From Rhodanobacter sp. (GTDB lineage Bacteria; Pseudomonadota; Gammaproteobacteria; Xanthomonadales; Rhodanobacteraceae), in the NCBI GenBank assembly GCA_030148505.1, contig JASBTI010000001.1, forward strand, positions 23,320 through 87,319: 64,000 nucleotides of DNA. Reading direction: 5' to 3'. The position numbers and the translations under genes are program-made. A model generated the notes under the pieces. The model saw nothing but the letters and a program-made list of their open reading frames with translations, had not been told where the DNA came from and searched no databases. Shown here in pieces: positions 34,642 through 44,675 of this stretch (positions are counted from its first letter, which is position 1; each line of letters begins with the position of its first letter).

Positions 34642-36336
34642 CTAACCGTCTACCAACTCGACCTTCACCGGTAGGGCAGCCTGAGCTTGCATGAGTTTGC
34701 TGGCTGATAGCTCGGCGGCACGCATGAGACGGGCCGGAGGGGAATCCGCTTCTAGGCTATCCATATCTTTCCCGTCAGATTCTGCGGCGTCGGTGACGAC
34801 CGTGAAAAACGCCACCTGACGCTGAAGTACTTCCGCCTGCTCCTGCATCGCCCTACTTGCCGCCGAAGCTTCCTCCACCAAGGCGGCATTTTGCTGGGTT
34901 ACTTCGTCCATCTGCATGACCGCCGTGTTGACCTGATCAATGCCGGACGACTGCTCCCGGCTGGCCGCTGCTATTTCCGCCACGATATCGGTAACCCTCC
35001 TTACGCTGCCGACAATGTCCTGGAGCGTACGGCCCGACTGCCCGACCAATTCGGTACCTGCGGTTACCTTTTCCACCGAGTCCGCAATGAGAATCTTGAT
35101 TTCCTTCGCAGCCCCTGCGGCACGCTGTGCCAGATTGCGGACCTCACTCGCCACCACGGCGAAACCCCGGCCCTGCTCGCCAGCCCGGGCGGCTTCGACG
35201 GCGGCATTCAGAGCCAACAGGTTGGTCTGAAAGGCGATTTCGTCGATCAGACTGACAATGTCGGCGATCTTTCGGCTAGAGCCGTTCACCTCGCCCATCG
35301 CCAATACCGCCCGGCTCGCCACCTCGCCGCCGCGCTCGGCCTGCTCCCGCGCGCTGCGGGCGAGCCGATCTGCCTGCGAGGCATTATCCGCGTTCTGCTT
35401 TACCGTCGCCGTCATCTCCTCCATCGACGAGGCCGTTTCCTCCAGGCTGGACGCCTGCTCCTGGGTTCGCTGGCTCAAGTCATCGTTACCCTGAGCTATC
35501 TGTCTGGCCGCGGTACCTACCGAGGCTGAGCTGCTACGCACTTCACGCACAATTCCGGCCAGCTTGGCGTCCATGCGACGCAGCGACTGCAGCAACTGCC
35601 CCAATTCGTCATGGGTGGTTATTTCAACATGATTTTCAAGCCGGCCCTCGGCAATGTTGTCGGCTACGCGCATCGCCACGCCTAATGAACGGGTAATGGA
35701 GCGGATAAGGAGGATACTGAGCAGCACGCTTAGGCCCAGACCAAAAGCCATTGCTAAATAGGCAATTTCCGCGCTGGTTTTAGCGTATTGCTCGTCTTGC
35801 GTGTAGGTGTGCTGCGCTATGGCAGATTGCATGGTGAGCAAGCTGGCAACATCCCGTTTGGAAGCGGCGTAATCGGCATCCACCTGGCCATCAAGAATCT
35901 TAACGGCATCCTTGTAGTTGTGTTCACCTAACGCCCTGACTGCCGAGTCCATTTCCTTACCCATGCGCTCGCGATCGGTATCGAAACGCTTTTCCAATGG
36001 GCGCTCGCGTGCTGATAGGACCGCTGCATGGAAAGTCTTCAACAAGGCTTCCTGCGCGGCTTCATGATCGTGTACGGAAGCGACGGCCGCATCGGCCTTC
36101 TGCGCACTGCCTGCGTGTGCCGCTCCGATCGCGGCGGCCCGCTCGCTACCCACCTCGGTAAAGGCCATCGACAAGGCGTTCGAGGGCACTAGCTTGTTGG
36201 CATAAATATCTTGCAATGACCCATTGCTGCGCTGCAAATCATTGACCCCGAGCAGGCCAACCACCACCAGCATCGAGCTTACGATACCCAGTGTAATCAT
36301 CAATCGCATTTTTATTGAAAGATGTAGAATAGACAT
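34642..36336 (-). CDS. Methyl-accepting chemotaxis protein (second paralog)
   Basis: A 564-residue receptor closely similar to its neighbour, including [30 protein letters not shown] and the tip [20 protein letters not shown]. It has two membrane helices (about 8-28 and 188-210), a four-helix-bundle sensor, HAMP and signalling domain. The sensor regions differ more than the signalling regions, suggesting different ligands after duplication. The C-terminus [17 protein letters not shown] lacks a recognised docking pentapeptide. Coordinates end at the first ATG. Confidence 0.94.
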   Translation of the reverse strand: MSILHLSIKMRLMITLGIVSSMLVVVGLLGVNDLQRSNGSLQDIYANKLVPSNALSMAFTEVGSERAAAIGAAHAGSAQKADAAVASVHDHEAAQEALLKTFHAAVLSARERPLEKRFDTDRERMGKEMDSAVRALGEHNYKDAVKILDGQVDADYAASKRDVASLLTMQSAIAQHTYTQDEQYAKTSAEIAYLAMAFGLGLSVLLSILLIRSITRSLGVAMRVADNIAEGRLENHVEITTHDELGQLLQSLRRMDAKLAGIVREVRSSSASVGTAARQIAQGNDDLSQRTQEQASSLEETASSMEEMTATVKQNADNASQADRLARSAREQAERGGEVASRAVLAMGEVNGSSRKIADIVSLIDEIAFQTNLLALNAAVEAARAGEQGRGFAVVASEVRNLAQRAAGAAKEIKILIADSVEKVTAGTELVGQSGRTLQDIVGSVRRVTDIVAEIAAASREQSSGIDQVNTAVMQMDEVTQQNAALVEEASAASRAMQEQAEVLQRQVAFFTVVTDAAESDGKDMDSLEADSPPARLMRAAELSASKLMQAQAALPVKVELVDG

Positions 36337-36872
36337 GATAAATCCTCGTCAAATAATTGGGAATACCGAGCAATACCCGGCGATGAATTTCCGCTTTTCC
36401 TTTACTGTCTCGAAGCGGGTGAAGTACCGTGAGCGGCGAGCGGCATAATTGGCCTGTAATACAAAAGCCCCATCAGGAAATCCTCGGACGGCCGGAGATA
36501 CCCGCTGTTTAAATCACCACCCTCACTTCTACCTGCCTCACCTGTAGTCGGCACGATGTGCATTTAATTTAGTTCTACTTTTCGCGCGCTGTGTGACCCG
36601 TCACTCATAAAATGTTGTTCACCGCCCCACCTGGCCCGGTTTCGTAAATTCTTGCGACGAAGGGATCTGGAGGAGCCCTCTCGCCACTTCGGGAGATTTA
36701 TCCTCACGATTTGCAAGACGCATTATCGATATCGAGGGACACGGCGGGCAGCAGCGATTCGTCGGAGGCTCCTAACTCAGGACTGCAGACACCACTTCGA
36801 GCACCAGCTGCCGACACGGTTGCGGTAATCTTGAGGGTGGAGGGCATTTATGCCGATTTCAGAACTGACGAA
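36337..36872. other. Intergenic region before the alpha/beta hydrolase
   Basis: This 536-base region is more AT-rich than its surroundings (36340-36640). It may hold receptor and hydrolase promoters, but I cannot name a convincing pair of hexamers. A frame open from a TTG at 36711 runs into the hydrolase, but the extra 54 residues look unlike a domain. Confidence 0.4.
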
Positions 36873-37697
36873 ATGATCGGCAGTAGCGATAACGACGCCG
36901 AGACGCTTTTCATGATCCACGGCATGTGGGGCGGTCCAGGGTATTGGGACAACTTTCGTGGCATTTTCGAGTCTCTGGGCTACCGCTGCCTGGCGACCAC
37001 CCTGCCCTACCACGGTCACGCTCCCACAGACGACGCCGACCCGCGGCTTGGCCGGACCAGCATCCGCGATTACGCTGACGCGCTGGAAAACGAAATCGCC
37101 ACGCTCGCCAAACAACCGATCCTGATCGGACATTCAATGGGTGGACTGCTGGCCCAGGTACTCGCGGCACGCGGTCGCGCCAGAGCTGCGGTATTGCTTG
37201 CGCCAGCGTCGCCCGCAGGAATATTTGCCCTGACTCCGTCGGTCTTGCGAAGCTTTTTGCCGGTGATGACACACTGGGGCTTCTGGCGAAAGCCAATGCG
37301 CCAGCCCTTTTCCACGGCCGTGTATTCCATGCTGCACCTGCTACCGCCCGCACAACAACGTCGCACCTACGAGCGTTTTGTGCAGGAGTCAGGGCGTGCG
37401 GCTTGCGAGATCGGGTTGTGGCCGCTCGATCCTCACCGCACGACCCGTGTCGACGCCGCAGCCGTTGGATGCCCGCTGCTGGTGATTGTCGGCGCTGAAG
37501 ATCGCATCACCCCCGCCAAAGTCGTGCAGAAGGTCGCCCGGAAGTATGCCGAACGAGCCACGTTCAAGATATTCGCAAATCATGCCCACTGGCTTGTGGA
37601 AGAACCCGGGTGGCAGGACATCGCCCTTGGCATCGCTGACTGGCTGAAGCACTTGCCAGCGGAAGCCGAGGCGAGCCGGGAAGTACGTCCCGTCTAG
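36873..37697 (+). CDS. Alpha/beta-hydrolase
   Basis: Taking the ATG at 36873 gives 274 residues starting close to the first strand (ETLFMIHGMWGGPGYW), usual for the family. The catalytic Ser is in GHSMGG, with an acid in VIVGAEDRITP and the His in FANHAHWLVEE, so the triad is complete. The oxyanion-hole HGMWGG motif is also present. Substrate unknown; family members are esterases, lipases or haloperoxidase-like. An in-frame TTG at 36711 would add 54 residues without recognisable domain. It stands alone between a receptor and a diguanylate cyclase gene. Confidence 0.82.
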   Translation: MIGSSDNDAETLFMIHGMWGGPGYWDNFRGIFESLGYRCLATTLPYHGHAPTDDADPRLGRTSIRDYADALENEIATLAKQPILIGHSMGGLLAQVLAARGRARAAVLLAPASPAGIFALTPSVLRSFLPVMTHWGFWRKPMRQPFSTAVYSMLHLLPPAQQRRTYERFVQESGRAACEIGLWPLDPHRTTRVDAAAVGCPLLVIVGAEDRITPAKVVQKVARKYAERATFKIFANHAHWLVEEPGWQDIALGIADWLKHLPAEAEASREVRPV

Positions 37698-37926
37698 GGA
37701 TGTGACGATCGCTGCTTCCGCTGCTAGAGTAAGTTCTTGACAACCATCCGCTGGTTGCAAGAGGTGGCCTGTTGTCGCGCCCGGCGAAAGGCACCCTTCT
37801 GGACGAAATTTAGTGCAAGCGTGCAATACGTGAGAGACGAGTCTGCGGATATACCGGACTCACCACGTCGGGAAGGACACAGCGGTCTCTTCAACAATGA
37901 CTTCATGAACCAGGCAAAGGGAATGC

Positions 37927-39369
37927 ATGATGGGGTTTACCAGCCAACCCATGGCGGAAGAAGGGGAGCATACGTCAGGCTCGCGTCCTCTCTCCGGTGA
38001 GCACCATACCGGGATGGAGAGCAACTTCTGCACGCCGTTGATCAAGGTAATGGATCTCCTGCTCGACGCAGTCTGCGTGGTCGATGCCGATGGCCGTTTT
38101 GTTTTCGCCAGCGCCGCGTGTGAGAGGATTTTTGGCTATACCCCCGCCGAGATGGCTGGCCGGCGGATGATTGAACTGGTCCACCCGGAGGACCGCGCGA
38201 GGACCCAGCAAGCAGCCCGAGAAATCATGGCCGGAGAACCCAAGTTGCATTTCGAGAATCGCTACATCCGCAAAGATGGCAGCGTCGCCCACATCACCTG
38301 GTCAGCGCGCTGGTCGGAGGCCGACCAGGTGCGGCTGGCCGTAGCACGCGATGTAACCGAACTTCGACGCGCCGGGTCGATGCAATCTGCGCTGCATGCG
38401 ATTTCGGAGGCCGCGCACGCGACCGAAGATCTACTCGCGATGTTTCGACGTATTCATCAGATCATCGGCGAAATGCTCCCCGCGACCAATTTCTTTGTGG
38501 CGCTGTATGACCGGGAAAAGGATGAGCTGAGCTTTCCCTACTACATAGATGAGCACGATACGACACCCGCCACCTGCAAGCTCGATTCAGGAACCTTGAG
38601 CGCCGAAGTCATTCGCAGCGGTGAGGCCTTGCTGCTCACACCGGCCAATAGAAGTTCGCTACCTGCTCACGTAACCGCGGTCCACGGCATGGACTCACTG
38701 GACTGGCTTGGCGTTCCACTTTCCACCCAAAACGGGGTCATCGGAGCACTGGTGGTGCAGAGCTATTCGGGCAAGGTCCGTTACCGACCGGGCGACAAAG
38801 TGTTGTTACAGTTCGTTTCGATCCAGGTTGCCGCCGCGATCGAACGCAAACAGGCCGAGACCAGATTGCGGTATATGGCACGCCACGACGCGCTGACCGG
38901 GCTGCCCAGTCGCGAATGGTTCTACGAATGCATGCAACAGGCGTTGGTCCGCGCGCAGCAAGAAAACGCACGCATGGCCTTACTCTACATCGATCTGGAT
39001 CGGTTCAAGCAGGTCAATGATCGACACGGCCACGCCACCGGCGATCTGCTATTGCAACAGGTCGCTGTCCGCATCCGACAGTGCACCCGCGAATCGGACA
39101 CCATTGGTCGTATCGGTGGCGATGAATTCGTCGTCTTACTCGGCTCGTTCACCATGTTCGAGCACGCCGCAACGGTCGCCGAGAAGATCCGGACAAAGCT
39201 CAGTCAGCCTATGGAAATTGGTGGCCACGATATGCGGATATCTTGCAGCATTGGCGCCGTTATCTACCCGGAACATGGCCTTGTGAGCGACGAACTGATG
39301 CAACAGGCTGATGCCGCCATGTATATCGCCAAGCAGCAAGGAGGCGACCGGCTTCAGATGGGCGCTTGA
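37927..39369 (+). CDS. PAS-GAF-GGDEF diguanylate cyclase
   Basis: The product has 480 residues and no membrane helix. A PAS domain (about 40-155; LLDAVCVVDADGRFVFAS, FGYTPAEMAGRRM), a GAF domain (about 165-310; NFFVALYDREKDELSFPYY, DWLGVPLSTQNGVIGALVVQ) and a GGDEF domain (about 320-478) are visible. The active site IGGDEF is intact with the I-site RESD five residues before, so it should produce cyclic-di-GMP under feedback control. Two ATGs follow each other at 37927 and 37930. The PAS/GAF ligand is unknown. Confidence 0.92.
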   Translation: MMGFTSQPMAEEGEHTSGSRPLSGEHHTGMESNFCTPLIKVMDLLLDAVCVVDADGRFVFASAACERIFGYTPAEMAGRRMIELVHPEDRARTQQAAREIMAGEPKLHFENRYIRKDGSVAHITWSARWSEADQVRLAVARDVTELRRAGSMQSALHAISEAAHATEDLLAMFRRIHQIIGEMLPATNFFVALYDREKDELSFPYYIDEHDTTPATCKLDSGTLSAEVIRSGEALLLTPANRSSLPAHVTAVHGMDSLDWLGVPLSTQNGVIGALVVQSYSGKVRYRPGDKVLLQFVSIQVAAAIERKQAETRLRYMARHDALTGLPSREWFYECMQQALVRAQQENARMALLYIDLDRFKQVNDRHGHATGDLLLQQVAVRIRQCTRESDTIGRIGGDEFVVLLGSFTMFEHAATVAEKIRTKLSQPMEIGGHDMRISCSIGAVIYPEHGLVSDELMQQADAAMYIAKQQGGDRLQMGA

Positions 39370-39521
39370 TCGTCCCTCTCGCGCACGGCGGCTGATCCGC
39401 TTGCGTCGTGCCGCGGGATGACGGCGAATGTCGGCACGCCCCGACCCTGGTATCCCGGCCTTGGTGTTATGTTATGGCTTTTGTCGGCAAGATGCACCGC
39501 GATGCCCGCCAGTGAGGTGAC

Positions 39522-40304
39522 ATGACCACTCGGCCACATTCACACCGTTACCCGATCCGTTTTCCGGCGTCCGATCAGACGCTGTTCGAGCAGGGCGAGT
39601 CCAGTTTTACGACGAGTGAAAACGGGCGGGAAACCTGTATCCGTTTTCATGATTACGCCGCCATCTATGCTCGGCCAGGCCTATACGAACAGCTATTCTA
39701 CGATCGACTGAAATGCGCGTCACCGCGCAAATTGGTCGAATTGCTGACCGCGGTAGCTGCGGAAGCGGGAGAGGAAACCTTCCGGCTGCGCATTCTCGAT
39801 GTGGGCGCCGGTAACGGCATGGTCGGAGAGTTGCTGCTCGATCAGGGTGCCGCGCGCGTGGTCGGAGTGGATATTCTCGCCGAAGCCAAAGCGGCGGCGA
39901 TGCGCGACCGTCCCGGGGTCTACGATGCCTACTATGTCCTCGATCTGACCTGTGACCGCGACCCGCTGCTGCAAGAGCTGAAGGAGTGGCACTTCAACGC
40001 CATGACCTGCGTGGCGGCGCTCGGTTTCGGTGACATTCCGGTTGTCGCTTTTCGCACAGCCTACAACCTGGTCGCCGATGACGGCTGGATCGCGTTCAAC
40101 ATCAAGGAAAGTTTTCTTGACCAAGAGGACACCAGCGGCTTTTCGCAATTAATACAACGGCTTATCCACGACGACTATCTCCGGTTACATCATCTGCAGC
40201 GCTACCGCCACCGGCTCTCGATCGAGGGACGCCCCTTGCACTACTACGCCGTGCTCGGGCGCAAGCGTCGCGACCTTGACGAGGCGTGTCTTGCCGGACT
40301 CTGA
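39522..40304 (+). CDS. Class I SAM-dependent methyltransferase
   Basis: A 260-residue protein with the Rossmann SAM motif LDVGAGNGMVGE and an acidic loop VVGVDIL. A GTGAGGTGAC ribosome site precedes the ATG. The C-terminal region (GWIAFNIKESFLDQED, RYRHRLSIEGRPLHYYAVLGRKR) resembles Williams-Beuren-type small-molecule methyltransferases, but the substrate is not evident. Its end overlaps the ABC ATPase start by about 29 bases, so the enzyme is co-translated with a quaternary-amine-type importer. A link to methylated osmolytes is an inference only. Confidence 0.82.
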   Translation: MTTRPHSHRYPIRFPASDQTLFEQGESSFTTSENGRETCIRFHDYAAIYARPGLYEQLFYDRLKCASPRKLVELLTAVAAEAGEETFRLRILDVGAGNGMVGELLLDQGAARVVGVDILAEAKAAAMRDRPGVYDAYYVLDLTCDRDPLLQELKEWHFNAMTCVAALGFGDIPVVAFRTAYNLVADDGWIAFNIKESFLDQEDTSGFSQLIQRLIHDDYLRLHHLQRYRHRLSIEGRPLHYYAVLGRKRRDLDEACLAGL

Positions 40305-41061
40305 AGCAGCCTCCTGCCCCCCTTTTGTCCTGCGCCAGGTGCGCAAGCGCTACGGTGAATTGATTGCGCTGGACGATCTAAGTCTGGAGTTTGCCGTCGG
40401 CACTACCACCGCACTGATCGGCAGCAGTGGCTCGGGCAAATCCACGGTACTGCGGCTGTTGCTGGGCCTTGAGTGGCCGGATCAAGGACAGGTACTGGTG
40501 GACGGCCGCGTGCTGCAACCGGCACACACGCTCCCGTTGCGCCGGCGCGTCGGTTACGTGATCCAGGAGGGAGGGTTGTTCCCCCACCTCACTGCACTGG
40601 GTAATCTGGCCTTGCTTCCGCAGTATCTGGGCTGGCATGTCGAACGCATCCGCGACCGCGCCCATGAGCTTGCCGCCCTGACCCATCTGCCGCATGCCGT
40701 CCTGGCACGCTATCCGACAGAACTCTCCGGTGGCCAGCGCCAGCGCGTGGCGTTGATGCGCGCCCTGATGGCCGATCCCGATGCACTGCTGCTGGACGAG
40801 CCGTTGGGCGCACTCGACCCGGTGGTGCGACACGAACTTCAGGACGATCTAAAACGCATCTTCGAACGGCTTGGCAAGACGGTGATCCTGGTGACCCACG
40901 ACCTCGCCGAAGCGGCATGGTTTGCCGAGCGGCTGGTACTGATGCGCCGTGGGTCCCTGGTACAGGACGGCCGCATCGAGGATCTCCACGACCGCCCTGC
41001 AGACGATTTTGTCCGTCGCTTCGTGCAGGCACGGCGCCAGCTTCCGCAGGATATGCGATGA
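40276..41061 (+). CDS. ABC transporter ATPase (OpuC/ProV-type osmoprotectant uptake)
   Basis: A 261-residue ATPase. Walker A is GSSGSGKST, the signature is LSGGQRQRV, Walker B is DALLLDEP and the switch is THD. The Q-loop is QEGGLFPHLT. The TTG at 40276 starts inside the methyltransferase gene; a second TTG at 40291 is equally plausible. Sequence style (LVQDGRIEDLHDRPADDF) is that of glycine-betaine/choline importers of the OpuC/YehX group, but without the C-terminal CBS domains of OpuCA. The permease gene overlaps its stop by four bases. Confidence 0.88.
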   Translation: MTRRVLPDSEAASCPPFVLRQVRKRYGELIALDDLSLEFAVGTTTALIGSSGSGKSTVLRLLLGLEWPDQGQVLVDGRVLQPAHTLPLRRRVGYVIQEGGLFPHLTALGNLALLPQYLGWHVERIRDRAHELAALTHLPHAVLARYPTELSGGQRQRVALMRALMADPDALLLDEPLGALDPVVRHELQDDLKRIFERLGKTVILVTHDLAEAAWFAERLVLMRRGSLVQDGRIEDLHDRPADDFVRRFVQARRQLPQDMR

Positions 41062-42545
41062 ACGGCCGTTTCGCGTGGTGGCTTGTCGCTATGGCATGGC
41101 TTGCGCCGATATGGTTGCACGCTGAACCGGTGCGGATCGGCTCCAAACAATTCACCGAATCGGTGATTCTGGGCGAACTCGCGCGCGCCACCGCGCATCA
41201 GGTTGGCGTCGACGCCGTGCACAAGCGCCAGCTCGGCGGCACGCGGATTCTGTGGCGTGCATTGCGGCAAGGGGATATCGACGTCTATCCCGAATATACC
41301 GGCACCCTCACCCACGAGCTGCTGAAGCACGTTCCTGCCGACGCGGGCATCGCCACCCTGCGGGCGCAGCTGAAACCTCTGGGCATCGGCATCACCGATT
41401 CGCTGGGTTTCAACAATACCTACGCCATCGGCATGCGCGCAGATGAGGCGGCCCGTCTCGGCCTCAGTCGCATCTCCGACCTGGCCAAACATCCTGGATT
41501 GCGGTTTGGATTCTCCAACGAATTCATGGACCGGGAGGACGGCTGGCCCGGCTTGCGCCAGCGCTATGCACTGCGGCAAGCGCAGGTGCGCGGCATGGAT
41601 CACGCATTGGCCTATCGGGCACTGGCCAGTGGCGCCGTGGATGCCATCGACCTGTACAGCACCGATGCCGAAATCCCCTACTACCATCTGCGCACGCTGC
41701 TGGATGACCGGCATTACTTTCCGCGCTACGACGCGGTTTACCTGTATCGGCTGTCGCTGGAGCAGCGTGCGCCGGCCTTCGTGGGGGCGTTGCGCAGACT
41801 CGCCGGGCGCATCGATCAGCACGCCATGCAGCAGATGAACGCCGAGGTCAAACTGGACGGCCTCGCTGAAAGCAGGGTGGCGGCGACGTTTCTCGGCTTG
41901 CGCGCCACATCCGATCAGCATGGCTTGTGGTCACGCCTGCTTCAGCGCAGCATCGAGCATGTGAAGCTGGTTGTTGCGTCGCTGGGCCTGGCGATCCTCC
42001 TGGCGATTCCCCTGGGTGTGCTAGCCGCCCGGCTGCGCCGAGTCGGTCACTTGGTGATCGGCCTCACCGGCGTGCTGCAAACTGTCCCTTCGCTGGCAAT
42101 GTTCGTGTTCATGATTCCATTGTTCGGGATCGGCGCCGGGCCGGCAATTGCCGCATTGTTTCTCTACAGTTTGCTGCCGATCGTACGCAACACACATGCC
42201 GGTCTGGTCGGCATCGCTCCAGAACTGCGCGAATCCGCCGCGGCGCTGGGACTGCCGCAAGCCGTACGGCTGCGGCGGATCGAGCTGCCGCTCGCATTAC
42301 GCGCGATCCTCGCAGGTATCAAGACCGCCGCCGTCATCAACGTCGGCACCGCCACGCTGGCGGCGTTGATTGGCGCGGGGGGCTATGGCCAGCCGATCCT
42401 CACTGGCATTCGCCTTGACGACATCAGCCTGATCCTGCAGGGCGCCGTACCCGCGGCGCTGCTGGCGCTCTTGGTGCAGGGACTGTTCGAAGGTATCGAG
42501 CGTTGGCTGACACCGCGCGGCCTGCGTATTCAGGCGCGTGAATGA
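41058..42545 (+). CDS. Fused osmoprotectant-binding protein and permease
   Basis: The product has 495 residues. A signal-like segment (1-22, WWLVAMAWLAPIWLHA) is followed by an OpuCC/ProX-like periplasmic binding domain (about 23-285; IGSKQFTESVILGEL, DVYPEYTGTLTHELL, LGFNNTYAIGMR) and then a five-to-six-helix permease domain (about 295-490; VVASLGLAILLAIPLGVLAAR, QTVPSLAMFVFMIP, the EAA-like APELRESAAALGLP). The two functions, usually separate genes, are one chain, binding domain first. Aromatic box residues for a quaternary amine cannot be fixed by eye. Other possible ligands include ergothioneine-like betaines. Confidence 0.9.
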   Translation: MNGRFAWWLVAMAWLAPIWLHAEPVRIGSKQFTESVILGELARATAHQVGVDAVHKRQLGGTRILWRALRQGDIDVYPEYTGTLTHELLKHVPADAGIATLRAQLKPLGIGITDSLGFNNTYAIGMRADEAARLGLSRISDLAKHPGLRFGFSNEFMDREDGWPGLRQRYALRQAQVRGMDHALAYRALASGAVDAIDLYSTDAEIPYYHLRTLLDDRHYFPRYDAVYLYRLSLEQRAPAFVGALRRLAGRIDQHAMQQMNAEVKLDGLAESRVAATFLGLRATSDQHGLWSRLLQRSIEHVKLVVASLGLAILLAIPLGVLAARLRRVGHLVIGLTGVLQTVPSLAMFVFMIPLFGIGAGPAIAALFLYSLLPIVRNTHAGLVGIAPELRESAAALGLPQAVRLRRIELPLALRAILAGIKTAAVINVGTATLAALIGAGGYGQPILTGIRLDDISLILQGAVPAALLALLVQGLFEGIERWLTPRGLRIQARE

Positions 42546-42569
42546 ACGCAACCGATCTTTCCATGCCGT

Positions 42570-43238
42570 TCAGAGAAAGCGCGTATAAGCCTCCAGTGGC
42601 AGGCGCTGGATATCCGGCACCCGGCAGGCTACAGCAGGATGACCAACCACCAGCAACAGGAACGGCATTTCATTGCGCGGTCGATTGAGCACATCGTTGA
42701 GAAAGCCCATCGGGCTCGGCGTGTGGGTCAACGTGACCAGACCTGCCCGATGCAGCGCAGCGATCAGCATCCCGGTAGCAATACCGACGGATTCGTGGGG
42801 GTAATAGCGTTTGTGTTTGTGGCCCTCGGCGTCGAGGCCGAAGCGCTCATAGAAGATCGCGATCAACCAGGGCGCGACCTCCAGAAACGGCTTGTCAGCA
42901 TCCGTTCCCAACGGCGCCAGTGCCTGCAGCCACTCCTGCGGTGCGCGACGGTCGTAAAATTCCCGTTCCTCGGCTTCGGCGGCCTCGCGGATTTGCCGTT
43001 TGATCCTACTGTCGGCCACGGCCACGAATCGCCAAGGTTGCTGATGAGCTCCGCTCGGCGCGGTACCTGCCGCCCGCAAACAATGCTCGATAATCTCACG
43101 CGGCACCGCTGTGGGGGCGAAGTCGCGTACGCTGCGACGTCCCGACAAGTCATCGGCAAATGCCGCGGCGGCGGCGATACGTTCACCATCACTCATCGAC
43201 TCCCTGATGGACGGCGGCAACAACATGTCAGTAGGCAT
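42570..43238 (-). CDS. Nitroreductase-family flavoprotein
   Basis: A 222-residue FMN protein starting at MPTDMLLPP. Flavin-binding RRSVRDF and [12 protein letters not shown] are the defining motifs, and [13 protein letters not shown] and [12 protein letters not shown] are typical of the BluB/iodotyrosine-deiodinase-like branch. It would transfer hydride from NAD(P)H to an unidentified substrate. It is convergent with the transporter operon (24-base gap) and divergent from the HD-GYP gene. The upstream in-frame extension to 43379 looks non-coding. Confidence 0.86.
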   Translation of the reverse strand: MPTDMLLPPSIRESMSDGERIAAAAAFADDLSGRRSVRDFAPTAVPREIIEHCLRAAGTAPSGAHQQPWRFVAVADSRIKRQIREAAEAEEREFYDRRAPQEWLQALAPLGTDADKPFLEVAPWLIAIFYERFGLDAEGHKHKRYYPHESVGIATGMLIAALHRAGLVTLTHTPSPMGFLNDVLNRPRNEMPFLLLVVGHPAVACRVPDIQRLPLEAYTRFL

Positions 43239-43438
43239 CGGGTTTCTCGGGTGGCGACAAGACGGCCCATCGTAGCGTCTGTGCGGACAGTAATGCGGGG
43301 CCCGTACGGTGCCGCCGCCGGAGGCTTGGTACTCGCGAAAAATCGTCGCGCTTGGTCTCTTTGCCGTGGTACGGCGCACCCCGGGGGTTTCTCATCCGCA
43401 CGGCATGCCATACGCTCTGCGGAATTCCGGCAACCTCG

Positions 43439-44671
43439 ATGGATGTGGACGTGGCATCTGAGATTGAAGAGAAACGCATCAATGTCGCCGATCTGCAGAT
43501 CGGCATGTTTGTGTGCAAGCTCGACAGACCCTGGGAGGGTACCCCGTTCCCTCTGCAGGGCGTGCTGCTGAGCCGTGCCGAAGACATCGAGGCCATTCGC
43601 GAGTTTTGCCAGTTTGTCTATGTCGATGTGCACCGGCTGCTTGCCGACATGCCGACCCGACAGGTGCTGACCCGTACCAACCTCCCCAAAACACGCTTCA
43701 AGACAGCGATCCACTATGCCAATGGGATCGGTCCGGAGGAAGAACTGCCCCGCGCCCGCGAGGCCCTCGACAACGCTACACTCATGGTGGACCGGATCTT
43801 TGAGGACATTGCCAGCGGCCGTGACCTCTCGACTGAACATGTCGAACAGGCAGTACGCCCGCTGGTCGCGAGCGTACTGCGCAGTGCCGATGCGTTCTTC
43901 TGGGTGGAGGGGCTACGCAAACACGATAGCTACTCTTACAGCCATGCCATCAACTGTAGCGCGTTGGCAGCCGCCTTCGGTCGTCATATGGGTTTTGCCG
44001 AGGACACGATCATCAGTCTGGCGGCCGGCGGCTTGCTGATGGATATCGGCAAGACCCGACTCCCGGAATCGCTGCTGCAATACCAGGGATCCCTGTCTTC
44101 GGATGAAGTCAACGTCGTCCGCGCACATGTGCTACACGGCCTGGAAATCATCGCCAGCTCGAACATCACCGATGGCGACGTCCTGGACATCGTGCGCACC
44201 CATCATGAGCGCCACGATGGCAGTGGCTACCCTGACCGGCTGATGGGGGATTCGATACCGATAGCCGGCCGCATGTTGGGCATCATCGACGCCTATGACG
44301 CCATGGCCAGCGTCAGGCCCTACCGCCCCGCGATCTCCCGGCACCAGGCACTACGCCATATCTATGCCGCCAGCGACACCCTGTTTCAGGCAGAAATGGT
44401 CGAACAGTTTCAGGTCTGCCTCGGTGTCTACCCCACCGGCTCGCTGGTCGAGTTGAGCAGCGGCGAAATCGCGGTGGTCATGGCACAAAACCTGGTTCGA
44501 CGATTACGCCCGAAGGTGGTTATCCTCAGCACGCCAGGCAAACAGCCACTGGCTGACTTTCGCAAGGTAGACTTGATGGACCAGGAAAAGGAAAAACCCA
44601 CCATCCATATCGTGCGTAGCCTTGGCGCGGAAGACTACGACATCGATGCCAGCGAGTTCTTCCTGCAATGA
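43439..44671 (+). CDS. DUF3391 + HD-GYP domain protein with altered metal site
   Basis: The product has 410 residues. An N-terminal DUF3391 domain (about 10-140; INVADLQIGMFVCKLDRPWE) is followed by an HD-GYP domain (about 150-330). HD-GYP proteins hydrolyse cyclic-di-GMP. Here the HHERHDGSGYP segment is intact, but the HD pair reads LLMDIGKTRLP, so the metal-binding His is Met. Activity may be lost or changed. No membrane helix. The EAL gene starts four bases after its stop, so the two cyclic-di-GMP proteins are made together. Confidence 0.9.
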   Translation: MDVDVASEIEEKRINVADLQIGMFVCKLDRPWEGTPFPLQGVLLSRAEDIEAIREFCQFVYVDVHRLLADMPTRQVLTRTNLPKTRFKTAIHYANGIGPEEELPRAREALDNATLMVDRIFEDIASGRDLSTEHVEQAVRPLVASVLRSADAFFWVEGLRKHDSYSYSHAINCSALAAAFGRHMGFAEDTIISLAAGGLLMDIGKTRLPESLLQYQGSLSSDEVNVVRAHVLHGLEIIASSNITDGDVLDIVRTHHERHDGSGYPDRLMGDSIPIAGRMLGIIDAYDAMASVRPYRPAISRHQALRHIYAASDTLFQAEMVEQFQVCLGVYPTGSLVELSSGEIAVVMAQNLVRRLRPKVVILSTPGKQPLADFRKVDLMDQEKEKPTIHIVRSLGAEDYDIDASEFFLQ

Positions 44672-44675
44672 CCCG

